Positions 45,022 to 54,341 of a stretch of 64,000 bases of DNA are shown here, piece by piece. Source of the DNA: Thiodiazotropha sp050291245 (GTDB taxonomy: Bacteria > Pseudomonadota > Gammaproteobacteria > Chromatiales > Chromatiaceae). The position numbers were made by a program, and so were the translations under genes. The stretch covers positions 124,001-188,000 of the forward strand of contig JBNKJP010000044.1 of assembly GCA_050291245.1 (NCBI GenBank), written 5' to 3'. The stretch's first letter is position 1; each line of letters opens with the position of its first letter. The notes below the pieces were generated by a model. The model was not told the origin of the DNA. It worked only from the letters and a program-made list of their open reading frames with translations, and made no database searches.

Positions 45022-46378
45022 GGCATTGTATTTAAATGGGTTTGTTCGTGGATTCATGTTTCTGCTTGGAGTCACGTTTGTCACAGGGGCTTTGGCTACA
45101 CCGCAGATCGAAAGTTGGACCACCGATCGTGGCGCGAAGGTGCTGTTCGTACGTGCCCCCGAGATTCCCATGCTTGACGTACGTTTGGTGTTTGATGCCG
45201 GGAGTGCCCGGGATGGCTCGAAGCCTGGATTGACTTCTTTTACCAATGCCTTGCTGGAAGAGGGAGCGGGGGATTGGAATGCCGATCAGGTCGCCGAACG
45301 CCTTGAAGGTGTGGGCGCTCAGCTCGAAGTGGGGTCATTGCGGGATATGGCCTGGGTGGCGGTACGTACCCTTACAGATCCTCAAGCGCTGGATATCGCG
45401 CTGGAAACCTTGGCTGCGGTAGTCGCAAAGCCCCGCTTTGCTGAAGAAGATCTTTCCCGGCAGCGCCAGGCCATACTGGCGGGATTACTCGAGGATGAAC
45501 AGTCTCCTGGTAGCATGGGAAAGAAACAGCTCTATCAGCTGGTATTTGGGGATCATCCCTACGCCCAGGACCCGGCGGGCACCCGAGCTTCGGTTGAAGC
45601 CATCACCCGGGCGGATATTCAGCAAGCTCACCGACGGCTCTATGTGGCGCGCAACGGATTGGTCGCTATCGTAGGTGATGTCGACCGTCGACAGGCCGAA
45701 AGCATTGCTGATCAGGTTACTCGCGATCTGCCCGAGGGTGAGGCGGTGCCGGCTCTACCTCCTGTGGCTTCACTGGACAACGCTATCGTTCGGAAGATCT
45801 CCTTTCCTTCAACCCAATCACACCTCTATCTTGGCCAGCCGGGCATGAAGCGGAAGGATCCTGACTATTTTCCCCTCTATGTTGGTAATCACATCCTGGG
45901 AGGCAGCGGATTGGTCTCGATTCTCAGTGACGAGGTGCGGGAGAAGCGGGGATTGAGTTACAGTGTCTACAGCAGTTTTCTGCCCATGCGTCAGACCGGC
46001 ATTTTCCAACTCGGTCTGCAGACTAAAAACGATCAGGCGGATGAGGCGCTCAAGGTCGTCAAAAAGACCCTGCAACGCTATATTGACGAAGGTCCTACGG
46101 AAGATGAGTTGAAGGAGGCCAAACAGAACATAACCGGCGGATTTCCTTTACGTATTGCTTCGAACAGCGATATCGTCACATATCTGGCCCTTATCGGGTT
46201 TTATGATCTTCCCCTGGACTATCTGGATACCGTTGTGGCAAAGGTGCGGGCGGTGACCCGTGAGCAGATACGTGATGCCTTTCGGCGACGCCTCGACCCC
46301 GACCGAATGGTGTTCGTCCAAGTCGGGCAAATTACGAACGAACTTGTCCAGAGTGATGAGAGCCAGACTGGCAAGTAG
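45011..46378 (+). CDS. M16 family protein, non-catalytic partner
   Basis: The product has a signal peptide after the ATG at 45011 (a frame from 44954 is less likely) and the M16 fold, but the zinc motif is absent: SFTNALLEEGAG stands where HxxEH should be. The substrate-binding pair of the partner subunit is visible in VREKRGLSYSVYS. About 455 residues. It supplies the second half of the proteolytic chamber. Confidence 0.92.
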   Translation: MFIKALYLNGFVRGFMFLLGVTFVTGALATPQIESWTTDRGAKVLFVRAPEIPMLDVRLVFDAGSARDGSKPGLTSFTNALLEEGAGDWNADQVAERLEGVGAQLEVGSLRDMAWVAVRTLTDPQALDIALETLAAVVAKPRFAEEDLSRQRQAILAGLLEDEQSPGSMGKKQLYQLVFGDHPYAQDPAGTRASVEAITRADIQQAHRRLYVARNGLVAIVGDVDRRQAESIADQVTRDLPEGEAVPALPPVASLDNAIVRKISFPSTQSHLYLGQPGMKRKDPDYFPLYVGNHILGGSGLVSILSDEVREKRGLSYSVYSSFLPMRQTGIFQLGLQTKNDQADEALKVVKKTLQRYIDEGPTEDELKEAKQNITGGFPLRIASNSDIVTYLALIGFYDLPLDYLDTVVAKVRAVTREQIRDAFRRRLDPDRMVFVQVGQITNELVQSDESQTGK

Positions 46379-46466
46379 TTGTTAAGTATTGCTAGTGTGG
46401 TGCCGCATACTAGCACTGAGACACTACACTATGCATTACAACGTGATTTAAGTAGAGCGCAATTCC

Positions 46467-47033
46467 ATGGCCCAGCCCGCTTCACAAGTTCGCATCATCG
46501 GCGGTGAACACCGGGGCCGGAGGCTCCCGTTTGCTGATATCCCGGGTTTAAGGCCCACGGGTGACAGGATTCGGGAAACCCTTTTCAACTGGCTGCAACC
46601 CGTGTTACCCGGTGCGCGTTGTCTGGATCTGTTTTCCGGCAGCGGATCCCTGGGGATCGAGGCGGCCTCCCGGGGTGCCCGGGAGGTGGTGATGATCGAC
46701 GCCGCTTCCGTAGTGGTCCGGCAGCTGGAGGAGAACCGCAAGAATCTCGGCTTGGATCAGGTCAGGATCATCCGGGCGGACGCCCTGCAATGGCTGGAGC
46801 AAGATCCCACTGCATTTGATATCGTGTTTCTGGATCCCCCCTTTTCCGCCAACCTGCTGGAACCGATCTGTCGTAAGCTGAATCAGGGGTGGCTGAAGGA
46901 TCGTGCCCATGTCTATCTCGAGGATCTGGTTTCGCGGGGTATGCCGAGACTCCCTGAGGGGTGGCAGTTGCTGAAAGATAAAAAGGCAGGACAGGTCAGT
47001 TACGGATTGGCGCTTGCGAATCTGCCCGGGTGA
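46467..47033 (+). CDS. rsmD: 16S rRNA (guanine966-N2)-methyltransferase
   Basis: RIIGGEHRGRRLPF at the start, the SAM motif LDLFSGSGSLGIEA and the catalytic DPPF motif (VFLDPPF) are all typical. 188 residues. It precedes coaD as in many gammaproteobacteria. Confidence 0.95.
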   Translation: MAQPASQVRIIGGEHRGRRLPFADIPGLRPTGDRIRETLFNWLQPVLPGARCLDLFSGSGSLGIEAASRGAREVVMIDAASVVVRQLEENRKNLGLDQVRIIRADALQWLEQDPTAFDIVFLDPPFSANLLEPICRKLNQGWLKDRAHVYLEDLVSRGMPRLPEGWQLLKDKKAGQVSYGLALANLPG

Positions 47034-47095
47034 TAATTGTCATTCCCGGTCAGGGGTTCTGATATTATTATGTTTTAATTATCTATTTAAGGCTT

Positions 47096-47572
47096 ATGAT
47101 TGTTGCTGTCTATCCCGGTACCTTCGATCCGATCACCAATGGACACAGTGATCTGGTCCGGCGTGCTGCGCGTCTGTTTGATCGGGTGATCCTCGCGATC
47201 GCGGAAAATCCTGGCAAGAATCCTGTCTTCGATCTTGATCAACGTATCACCCTTGCGCACACGGTGCTCGGTGGTATTGAGAATGTGGAGATCCGTTCAT
47301 TCAGCAACCTGCTGGTCGAATATGTACAGCAGTGCGGGGCCAATGTGATCCTGCGGGGTTTGCGCGCGGTATCCGATTTTGAGTATGAATTTCAATTGGC
47401 AGGCATGAACCGGCGTCTCGCGCCCACGATCGAAACCCTGTTTCTCACTCCCGCCGAGCAGTTTGCTTTCATTTCCTCGGGATTGGTCCGGGAAATTGCG
47501 GCGTTGGGTGGGGATGTTTCGGAGTTCGTGCATCCGGCTGTGCAGGACGCATTGAGTCGACGCTTCAGCTAG
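47096..47572 (+). CDS. coaD: Phosphopantetheine adenylyltransferase
   Basis: The nucleotidyltransferase motif YPGTFDPITNGH (T/HxGH) lies at the N-terminus and ISSGLVREIAALGGDVSEFV near the end. 158 residues. It makes dephospho-CoA. Confidence 0.97.
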   Translation: MIVAVYPGTFDPITNGHSDLVRRAARLFDRVILAIAENPGKNPVFDLDQRITLAHTVLGGIENVEIRSFSNLLVEYVQQCGANVILRGLRAVSDFEYEFQLAGMNRRLAPTIETLFLTPAEQFAFISSGLVREIAALGGDVSEFVHPAVQDALSRRFS

Positions 47573-47644
47573 CCTACAATTTCAGCGCCATGAAATATCA
47601 AGGTAACTATGGCGTAAACGTCCAAGAGAGTAGGAGAAAACCGT

Positions 47645-47899
47645 ATGGCATTAATGATCACCGATGAATGCATCAACTGTGATGTCTGTGAACCCGAATG
47701 TCCCAATGGGGCAATCACTCAGGGTGATGAAATCTATGAGATAGACCCTGATCTGTGCACAGAATGTGTCGGTCACTATGAATCATCGCAATGTGTCGAG
47801 GTATGCCCGGTAGACTGCATTCCCAAGGATCCGGAACATGAAGAGAGTTACGAAGCGCTGTATGCGAAATACCTGAAAATCACCGGTGATTCAGAATAG
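47645..47899 (+). CDS. YfhL-type 2[4Fe-4S] ferredoxin
   Basis: Two cluster motifs are present: CINCDVCEPECP and CTECVGHYESSQCVEVCP, the second with the insertion typical of the YfhL/allochromatium-type ferredoxins. 84 residues. A GGAG ribosome site is at 47631-47636. A hairpin follows 22 bases after the stop. An electron carrier of unknown partner. Confidence 0.93.
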   Translation: MALMITDECINCDVCEPECPNGAITQGDEIYEIDPDLCTECVGHYESSQCVEVCPVDCIPKDPEHEESYEALYAKYLKITGDSE

Positions 47900-49610
47900 G
47901 TTCATAGTTTTGGCCCGATCCAATAAGGCTCCCTTGTGGAGCCTTATTCGTTTGGTGAGTCTGTTTGCCCTGTGCGGGATCGGCGCTTTCATCAACATTG
48001 CGCAGGCAGACACGCCCACCCGGTCGGCCATCGCCAGTGCCCATCCCATGGCCACCGAGGCGGGTATGGGGATACTCCGTTCCGGGGGAAACGCCTTCGA
48101 CGCGGCGGTTACGGTCAGTGCCGTGCTGGGCGTGGTGGAACCCTACAGTTCCGGCTTCGGCGGTGGCGGTTTCTGGTTGTTGCATCGTGCCGAGGATGGC
48201 CATCAGGTGATGGTTGACGGTCGGGAGCGCGCACCCTCGTCGGCGGATCGGGATCTGTTCCTCGATGAAAAGGGCGAAGTGGTGCCCCGTCTCTCCATCG
48301 ACGGCCCCCTCTCGGCGGGTATCCCGGGGCTCCCGGCCGCACTGGTGCATCTGGCGCAAAACTATGGTCGCCTGCCTCTGGCGGTAACGCTGCAACCGGC
48401 CATCGAGATCGCCGAGCAAGGTTTTCCGGTCGATCCCCATTATCAGCGGATGGCCCGTTGGCGTCTGGAGGTGTTGCGGACCTACAGCGGATCCAGGAAA
48501 CAGTTTCTCGCCCAGGCTGAGGTGCCGGAGATGGGTTATCTCGTGCGTCAACCCGATCTGGCGGAAACCTTGCGCCGCCTGGCCGATCAGGGGGTTGACG
48601 GATTCTATCGGGGCGAGACGGCCCGGCGACTGGTGCAGGGGGTACGTGAGGCCGGGGGCATCTGGACCCTCGAGGATCTGGCCCGCTATCAGGTCGTTGA
48701 GCGGGAGCCGGTGACGGGGGTCTACCGAGGTCTGCGCATCACCAGTGCCGCGCCACCCTCATCCGGGGGAGTAGCGCTGATCACCATGCTCAATATCCTG
48801 CAGGATCGGAATTTCGACACCCGTACCGAACCGCAACGTACCCATCTACTGATCGAGGCCATGCGCCGGGCGTACCGGGATCGTGCGGAGTATCTGGGTG
48901 ATCCCGATTTTGTCCCGGTACCTGTGGACCGTTTGACCCATCCCTGGTATGCCGCCGGGCTCGCGCGGGATATCCCCATGGACCACGCCACCCTTGTGGG
49001 TGACGAAGACCCGGTGTCCCTTGAGGAGGGCCGGGACACCACGCATTTCTCGATTCTCGACAAGGCGGGCAATCGGGTCGCGGCCACCCTGAGTATCAAT
49101 TATCCGTTCGGTTCCGGCTTTGTCCCTCCGGGAACCGGGGTATTGCTCAATGACGAGATGGATGATTTTTCCGCCCGTCCCGGGACGCCTAATGTCTATG
49201 GGCTGGTCGGCGGTGAGGCCAACGCCATTGCCGCCGGCAAACGGATGCTCTCGAGCATGAGTCCGACCTTTGTCGAGGATGCCGGGCGGGTCGCGATACT
49301 CGGAACACCGGGGGGCAGCCGGATCATCACCATGGTGCTGCTGGCCATTCTGGAGATGGCGGACGGCAAGGGGCCCGAGGCCTGGGTCAGTCGGCCCAGG
49401 CTGCACCACCAGTATCTTCCGAACGAGATTCAATTCGAGTCGGATGCCCTGAGTGAATCCTTGCAACGTCAGTTGCGAAACATGGGCCATCGGTTGAAAC
49501 CCCTGGAGGGTGATTATGGGAACATGCAAGCCATTCTGTGGGATAGGGCGACGGGTAATGTAGAAACGGCGAGCGATCCCCGGGGGATAGGGTCGGCCCT
49601 GACTGAGTGA
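47886..49610 (+). CDS. ggt: Gamma-glutamyltransferase
   Basis: The autoprocessing/catalytic Thr is in GRDTTHFSILD (large/small subunit boundary), and the GGT motifs SSGGVALITMLN and SMSPTFV are present. A signal peptide ending near INIAQA directs it to the periplasm. The start is uncertain: GTG at 47886 gives a 41-residue signal and overlaps the ferredoxin stop, while the hairpin at 47921-47949 would favour a start further in, such as TTG at 47934. It cleaves glutathione and other gamma-glutamyl compounds. Confidence 0.92.
   Translation: MIQNRFIVLARSNKAPLWSLIRLVSLFALCGIGAFINIAQADTPTRSAIASAHPMATEAGMGILRSGGNAFDAAVTVSAVLGVVEPYSSGFGGGGFWLLHRAEDGHQVMVDGRERAPSSADRDLFLDEKGEVVPRLSIDGPLSAGIPGLPAALVHLAQNYGRLPLAVTLQPAIEIAEQGFPVDPHYQRMARWRLEVLRTYSGSRKQFLAQAEVPEMGYLVRQPDLAETLRRLADQGVDGFYRGETARRLVQGVREAGGIWTLEDLARYQVVEREPVTGVYRGLRITSAAPPSSGGVALITMLNILQDRNFDTRTEPQRTHLLIEAMRRAYRDRAEYLGDPDFVPVPVDRLTHPWYAAGLARDIPMDHATLVGDEDPVSLEEGRDTTHFSILDKAGNRVAATLSINYPFGSGFVPPGTGVLLNDEMDDFSARPGTPNVYGLVGGEANAIAAGKRMLSSMSPTFVEDAGRVAILGTPGGSRIITMVLLAILEMADGKGPEAWVSRPRLHHQYLPNEIQFESDALSESLQRQLRNMGHRLKPLEGDYGNMQAILWDRATGNVETASDPRGIGSALTE
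47921..47949 (+). terminator. Probable Rho-independent terminator of the ferredoxin gene
   Basis: AATAAGGCTCC and GGAGCCTTATT form an 11-bp stem with a five-base loop. The T-run is short, so strength is uncertain. It lies inside the 5' end of the long ggt frame. Confidence 0.6.
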
Positions 49611-49843
49611 TGTTGGTCAATGAATCCGTAAATTGAACATATCCTGGTGTCATTAGGAGGGGATTTTTTGCAAATAAGATCTAAAAGTTGATAAAGGGGC
49701 ATTGAATTTGTTCAGTTTTTAGCTCAAGCTTTCGGGTCAGACGGAACCGTCTCTTGGGAAACTCTGTATCGGCGAAGAGCAGCTGGACAGGTACAGAATG
49801 TCTGCCTAACAATTTAAAATCAGTAGAGAGATCGAGATTTATC

Positions 49844-50113
49844 ATGAAAAAGATCACGAAAATTGCCGCTATGATTCTCAGTGTCGGAATGCTTGCCGGT
49901 TGTGCCACCAATAGCAGCCTGGAGGCCGATGTCGCCAATGCACAAGCTGCCGCTGATGCTGCCATGAAGGCCGCCAAAGAGGCACAACTGGATGCCGCGA
50001 CTGCTCAGGGTACTGCTGATGCCGCTCTGAAAGCCGCTAACTCCGCAAAAGACAGTGCCGAGGCTTGTAATGAGCGTTGTGGTCGGATGTCTGAAAAGGC
50101 TATGGCCAAATAA
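49844..50113 (+). CDS. Lpp/OprI-like small lipoprotein
   Basis: The ATG at 49844 gives MKKITKIAAMILSVGMLAGC with a lipobox Cys and about 70 residues of Ala-rich heptads (ADAAMKAAKEAQ), a trimeric coiled coil. It ends in Lys (EKAMAK), the residue linked to peptidoglycan in Lpp. A strong terminator follows. Confidence 0.88.
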   Translation: MKKITKIAAMILSVGMLAGCATNSSLEADVANAQAAADAAMKAAKEAQLDAATAQGTADAALKAANSAKDSAEACNERCGRMSEKAMAK

Positions 50114-50144
50114 GTCGTCTTGTGTAAACCTGTTTACTCAGGTT

Positions 50145-50183
50145 GAAAAAAACCCCGCCACCGCCGGTGTCGGGGTTTTTTTT
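50145..50183 (+). terminator. Rho-independent terminator
   Basis: ACCCCG-x-CACCG pairs with CGGTG-x-CGGGGT and is followed by eight T. It ends the lipoprotein gene, 31 bases after its stop. Confidence 0.92.
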
Positions 50184-50241
50184 GCTCTGAGCGTATCCCT
50201 GTCCGCGCCGCGTCCGATGTTCAGAAGGGGGGGCTAATGAG

Positions 50242-51174
50242 TTACTCCCTTCCGGCAATCTCATCGCCCTGCAACAGAAACAGGGGCATGGGCAGGCCGG
50301 TTTTCTGGTCCGCGTAGAAGCGCAATTGGTCCCAGTCGGGTCGCCGATTGTCAGACAGCAGTTTGCTGATCACCGCATCGACGAGTTCGGTGTGATTGTG
50401 TCCCTTCTCCTCAACGTATTCCGCCAGTGGGGGATGCACCTGGACATACAGGTCGCCGTTGTGCCAACCCGCCTTGTAGGGCTTGTCGATGATCCGCACC
50501 GGTACGCCCACATCCACTTCCTTGAAGAACTGTTCAATGTTTTCCGGATAGAGCCGAATGCAGCCGTGGCTGACCCGCATGCCGACGCCGTAGGGTTTGT
50601 TGGTGCCGTGCAGCAGGTAGCCGTTCAGATCCAAATAGATTGCAAAGTCGCCCAGTGGATTGTCAGGACCGGGTGGGATCACCGGGGGAATTGGATTCCC
50701 GTCTTCCTCGTGTTCCTTGAGGATGGAATCCGGCACCTTCCAGGTCGGGTTGGCTTTTTTGCCGATCACTCGGCTCTCCCCGGTCGGGGTGCTCCAGCCT
50801 TCCCGTCCGATGCCGATGGGGTAGGTGATGACAACCGGGCGATCCTTGGGGAAATAGAACAGGCGCAACTCCGCGAGATTGATGATGATGCCTTCCCGGG
50901 GCCCGGGAGGCAGAATGTATTGCTGGGGTATGACGACTTCCGAACCCTCTCCCGGCAGCCAGGGGTCCACATCGGGGTTGGCGGCCACCATTTGGCGATA
51001 GCCGATATCGTAGATACGGGCGATATCCGAGAAGGTCTCTTCGTAGCGAGTGGTTATCTTGAAGGTCCGGCCAACCAGATCGTCCCCTTCCGGAGGAAGC
51101 TCGAAGGTCACGGCCTGTGTCCACAAGGGGGTCAACATGATAAGGAAAAACAGTAGGATGCGCGCGTGTAACAT
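50242..51174 (-). CDS. L,D-transpeptidase (YkuD domain) with LysM-like region
   Basis: The catalytic motif HGTNKPYGVGMRVSHGCIRL holds the His and Cys. The N-terminal part has a signal peptide (MLHARILLFFLIMLTPLWTQA) and a LysM-like segment (TFSDIARIYDIGYRQMVAANP). I start at 51174; the frame continues upstream to 51354 with unlikely protein. About 310 residues. It forms 3-3 cross-links or attaches lipoproteins to peptidoglycan, which fits the Lpp-like gene next door. Confidence 0.92.
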   Translation of the reverse strand: MLHARILLFFLIMLTPLWTQAVTFELPPEGDDLVGRTFKITTRYEETFSDIARIYDIGYRQMVAANPDVDPWLPGEGSEVVIPQQYILPPGPREGIIINLAELRLFYFPKDRPVVITYPIGIGREGWSTPTGESRVIGKKANPTWKVPDSILKEHEEDGNPIPPVIPPGPDNPLGDFAIYLDLNGYLLHGTNKPYGVGMRVSHGCIRLYPENIEQFFKEVDVGVPVRIIDKPYKAGWHNGDLYVQVHPPLAEYVEEKGHNHTELVDAVISKLLSDNRRPDWDQLRFYADQKTGLPMPLFLLQGDEIAGRE

Positions 51175-51622
51175 GTCTGTGAACTGTAAATGGTCTCGCC
51201 GGTGGCCCAAGTCTCCTGTGCATGCCGAAGCAGGCGTCATCACCCATCCGTGGTTCAGCATCCCTGACACAGCAGGTGTGCCTGATGGGAGGCCGCAGTG
51301 TGTTGTGAGGTTGTCAAAACCCGTGAAACTCATAAATAGTGTAACCGACATCAATACTTAATAGTTGGGAAATATCGGTCACTTCCGCGATCTGACCCAC
51401 GCAATCTGTAAAGGTTCGGGGGCAGGGGTCGATAGCCTGATTGCGGTTCCTGTACATACGGCCATACGGTTTGCCTATCATCGGGCGCCGTGAAAAGCCA
51501 GGCCATCCGGTGATTCAACCGGCATTGTAGGGCGTTGTGATGGCGGTTCAGTGTGACACCGGTGGCCGTCGGATCACACCCGGGAACGGCTTACAGACTT
51601 CCCATGGGGCATAGGATAAGGC
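51175..51622. other. Intergenic region between divergent genes
   Basis: About 450 bases with no supported gene; promoters of both flanking genes are expected. I recognise no site. Confidence 0.4.
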
Positions 51623-52411
51623 ATGAGGCGTATCGCGCTGATCAATCAAAAAGGCGGTGTGGGTAAAACTACGATCACCACCAACCTGGGACACGCCCTG
51701 GCGCTGGCGGGGCATCGCGTGACAGTGATTGATCTGGATCCGCAAGGCCAACTGGCCTCGAATTTCGGACTTTTTCGCGCACCACAGAAGGGCATTGACC
51801 GGGTATTGCTCAACGAGCTGGAATTGTCTTCCGTACGACAGGGTGTGCGTGACCTTCTGACCCTGATTCCAGCTGGGAACCGGCTTCAGGAGGTGGAGTA
51901 CCTTCAGGATGGCGGTTCGAGTCGTGCCCATCTGCTGCGCCAGGCCCTGGACGACCTGTCTTCGGATCAGGATTTTGTCTTGTTCGACTGCCCACCTTCC
52001 GCCGGATTGCTGGTGATGAACGCCATATTCGCCGCGGATGAGGCCTTGATTCCGGTGAGTGGCGATCACATGTCGCTGAACGGTCTGGCGAAAATGCTCA
52101 AGACACTGAAGAAGTTCGAGCCCTATCTCCCGAGTCCCCTGGGGCAGTGGATGGTGCTCAACCGTTTCTTTCCCCGCCGCAAGCTCTGCCAGGAGGTTGC
52201 GGGTAAGTTGCGACACCATTTCGCCCAACAGCTGCTGGAGGTACCGATCAAGGAATCCGCGGTGATTGCGGAGTGTCCCGGTGTGGGGCGGACGATTTTC
52301 GAATATCGGCCGAGCAGTCATTCGGCGAAGGAATTTCGTCAATTGGCCGAGGAACTCCTGACCCGGAAACCGAGTCCGGGTTTTGAGCTTGCGGAACCCG
52401 GCAAAGGGTAA
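51623..52411 (+). CDS. ParA family ATPase
   Basis: The deviant Walker A motif QKGGVGKTTITTN lies at residue ~8, followed by VIDLDPQGQLASNFG and FDCPPSAGLLVMNA. 262 residues. No parB lies beside it, so this is an orphan ParA/MinD-like protein that may position a cell-surface or signalling complex. A STAS gene lies 170 bases downstream. Confidence 0.87.
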   Translation: MRRIALINQKGGVGKTTITTNLGHALALAGHRVTVIDLDPQGQLASNFGLFRAPQKGIDRVLLNELELSSVRQGVRDLLTLIPAGNRLQEVEYLQDGGSSRAHLLRQALDDLSSDQDFVLFDCPPSAGLLVMNAIFAADEALIPVSGDHMSLNGLAKMLKTLKKFEPYLPSPLGQWMVLNRFFPRRKLCQEVAGKLRHHFAQQLLEVPIKESAVIAECPGVGRTIFEYRPSSHSAKEFRQLAEELLTRKPSPGFELAEPGKG

Positions 52412-52494
52412 ATACTGTATGTGAGTGATGCTCGGTTTATCGAACAATAGTGCTTAGTCCGACCATTGCACACCGCACTGGGAGGAAATGGAGT

Positions 52495-52573
52495 GGCCTG
52501 GACGAAGCGAAGCGGGATCCAGGAAAAAACTCCGTCATCCCGGATTCCGCTTCGCTTCATCCAGGCTACAAGT
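52495..52573. repeat. Palindromic repeat of the CCTGGAT family
   Basis: GCCTGGACGAAGCGAAGCGG and CCGCTTCGCTTCATCCAGGC are inverse copies around a TCCGTCATCCCGGA-type core. The same family occurs at 39551. Confidence 0.7.
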
Positions 52574-52582
52574 GAGTGAAAC

Positions 52583-52888
52583 ATGTCCATAACCAGCGAA
52601 CTTTCAGCCGACGAACAAACCGTCACCATCAAAGTATCCGGGCGATTCGATTTTTCCACCCATCAGGCGTTCATGCAGGCCTATAAGGCGCACCCCAAAG
52701 GGGAAAAGGCCTTTATCGTCGACCTGGCACATGCGGAGTATCTTGACAGCTCGGCCATGGGAATGCTGCTGCAACTGCGTGAACACAGCGTCGATGGGAA
52801 CAAACAGGTGGTGTTGCGCAACGCCAATGATGCGGTGCGTGACATATTGGCCATCGCCAATTTCGAAAAACTGTTTCAGATCGAGTGA
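52583..52888 (+). CDS. STAS-domain anti-sigma-factor antagonist
   Basis: A single STAS domain of 101 residues. The conserved loop YLDSSAMGMLLQLR carries the Ser that is phosphorylated in SpoIIAA-like proteins. No partner kinase or phosphatase lies in the window. The first bases follow the repeat at once. Confidence 0.88.
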   Translation: MSITSELSADEQTVTIKVSGRFDFSTHQAFMQAYKAHPKGEKAFIVDLAHAEYLDSSAMGMLLQLREHSVDGNKQVVLRNANDAVRDILAIANFEKLFQIE

Positions 52889-53026
52889 TGACCGGTTTGC
52901 TATCACGCCGACTCCTTACGTAAGCGCTGTTGGGCTCAATCTCATTACAAGGGGAATTCAGGGGGGGAGTGCACATCCGCGGTGCTTTCCGGTATGCTTC
53001 CCCCTTTTTTCCGGGGGACTGCCTTC

Positions 53027-54118
53027 ATGGGTTTCAAATGCGGTATCGTCGGCCTGCCGAATGTAGGAAAGTCGACCCTTTTCAATGCCTTGACCAAGGC
53101 GACCATTGCAGCGGAGAACTACCCATTCTGCACCATCGATCCCAACGTGGGGGTTGTTCCCCTGCCGGATGAGCGGCTCGAGGTCATCGCTTCGATCGTC
53201 AAACCCCAGGCGATCCTGCCCACCAGTATGCAGTTCGTGGACATCGCCGGTCTGGTCGCCGGAGCCTCCCGGGGCGAAGGGCTGGGCAACAAGTTTCTTG
53301 CCAACATCCGCGAAACCGATGCCATCGCTCAGGTGGTGCGCTGCTTTGAAAACGACGACGTCGTGCATGTGGCCGGCCGTGTCGACCCCGTGGGCGATGT
53401 GGAGGTAATCAACACCGAATTGGCCCTGGCGGACCTGGAATCGGTGGAGAAGGCCCTGGACAAGACCGCCCGGCAGGCCAAGACCGGGGACAAGAAAATC
53501 CTTGCCCGGAAGGAACTGCTCGAGCAGGTGCGGGATCATCTGGATAGTGGAAAACCGGTAAGAAGTCTGGGTCTGAGTGAGGATCAGGCGACGGAACTGC
53601 GTGATCTGTTTCTGCTAACGGTAAAACCGGTCCTGTATATCGCCAACGTGGCCGAGGATGGCTTTTCCGACAATCCCCACCTGGAAGCACTGACCGAGCT
53701 GGCCAAGGCCGAGGGTGCCGAGGTGGTGGCGGTATGCGCCGCGATCGAAGCCGAGATCGTGGAGCTGGATGAAGCGGAGCGGGGCGAGTTTCTCGCGGAT
53801 CTGGGCCTCGATGAGCCCGGTCTGAACCGGGTGGTGCGGGCCGGCTATCGGCTGCTCGGCCTGGAGACTTACTTCACCGCCGGGGTCAAGGAGGTGCGCG
53901 CCTGGACCATACCGGCCAAGGCCACGGCACCCCAGGCGGCGGGTGTCATACACACCGATTTCGAACGCGGATTCATCCGTGCGGAAGTGATCGCTTATGA
54001 GGATTTCGTGGCCTGTAAAGGGGAGCAGGGAGCCCGGGAGGCTGGTAAACTCCGGTCCGAGGGCAAGGAGTACGTGGTCAAGGACGGGGATGTGATCCAC
54101 TTCCGCTTCAACGTCTGA
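53027..54118 (+). CDS. ychF: Ribosome-binding ATPase YchF
   Basis: GLPNVGKSTLFNAL at the N-terminus and the NVAE form of the G4 motif (YIANVAEDG), which favours ATP, plus the TGS-like C-terminus (YEDFVACKG) identify YchF (363 residues). I use the ATG at 53027; the frame back to 52982 is less likely. The common partner gene pth is not upstream. Confidence 0.95.
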   Translation: MGFKCGIVGLPNVGKSTLFNALTKATIAAENYPFCTIDPNVGVVPLPDERLEVIASIVKPQAILPTSMQFVDIAGLVAGASRGEGLGNKFLANIRETDAIAQVVRCFENDDVVHVAGRVDPVGDVEVINTELALADLESVEKALDKTARQAKTGDKKILARKELLEQVRDHLDSGKPVRSLGLSEDQATELRDLFLLTVKPVLYIANVAEDGFSDNPHLEALTELAKAEGAEVVAVCAAIEAEIVELDEAERGEFLADLGLDEPGLNRVVRAGYRLLGLETYFTAGVKEVRAWTIPAKATAPQAAGVIHTDFERGFIRAEVIAYEDFVACKGEQGAREAGKLRSEGKEYVVKDGDVIHFRFNV

Positions 54119-54172
54119 TATTGACACCGGGAGTCGGCACCAGTATATTCTGCGCCCTTCAAACAGCTTACT

Positions 54173-54249
54173 GGCAAGGTAGCTCAGTTGGTTAGAGCAC
54201 AGCACTCATAATGCTGGGGTCGGCAGTTCGAATCTGCCCCTTGCTACCA
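54173..54249 (+). tRNA. tRNA-Met (CAU), elongator-like
   Basis: A 77-base cloverleaf with D arm GCTC/GAGC, anticodon arm CAGCA/TGCTG with CAT at 54207-54209, T arm GGCAG/CTGCC and an encoded CCA end. The acceptor stem opens with a G1-U72 wobble. A terminator follows. Confidence 0.92.
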
Positions 54250-54253
54250 TACG

Positions 54254-54288
54254 AAAAAGGCTTGGCTATCGTCAGGCCTTTTCTTTTT
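54254..54288 (+). terminator. Rho-independent terminator after tRNA-Met
   Basis: AAAAAGGC and GCCTTTT form a stem followed by CTTTTT. It could end both the tRNA transcript and the convergent fic gene. Confidence 0.75.
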
Positions 54289-54341
54289 AACTGTTGGCAG
54301 CAGCCCAAGTTCAGGATTCTGTCGAATTACTCCAAGCCAAT

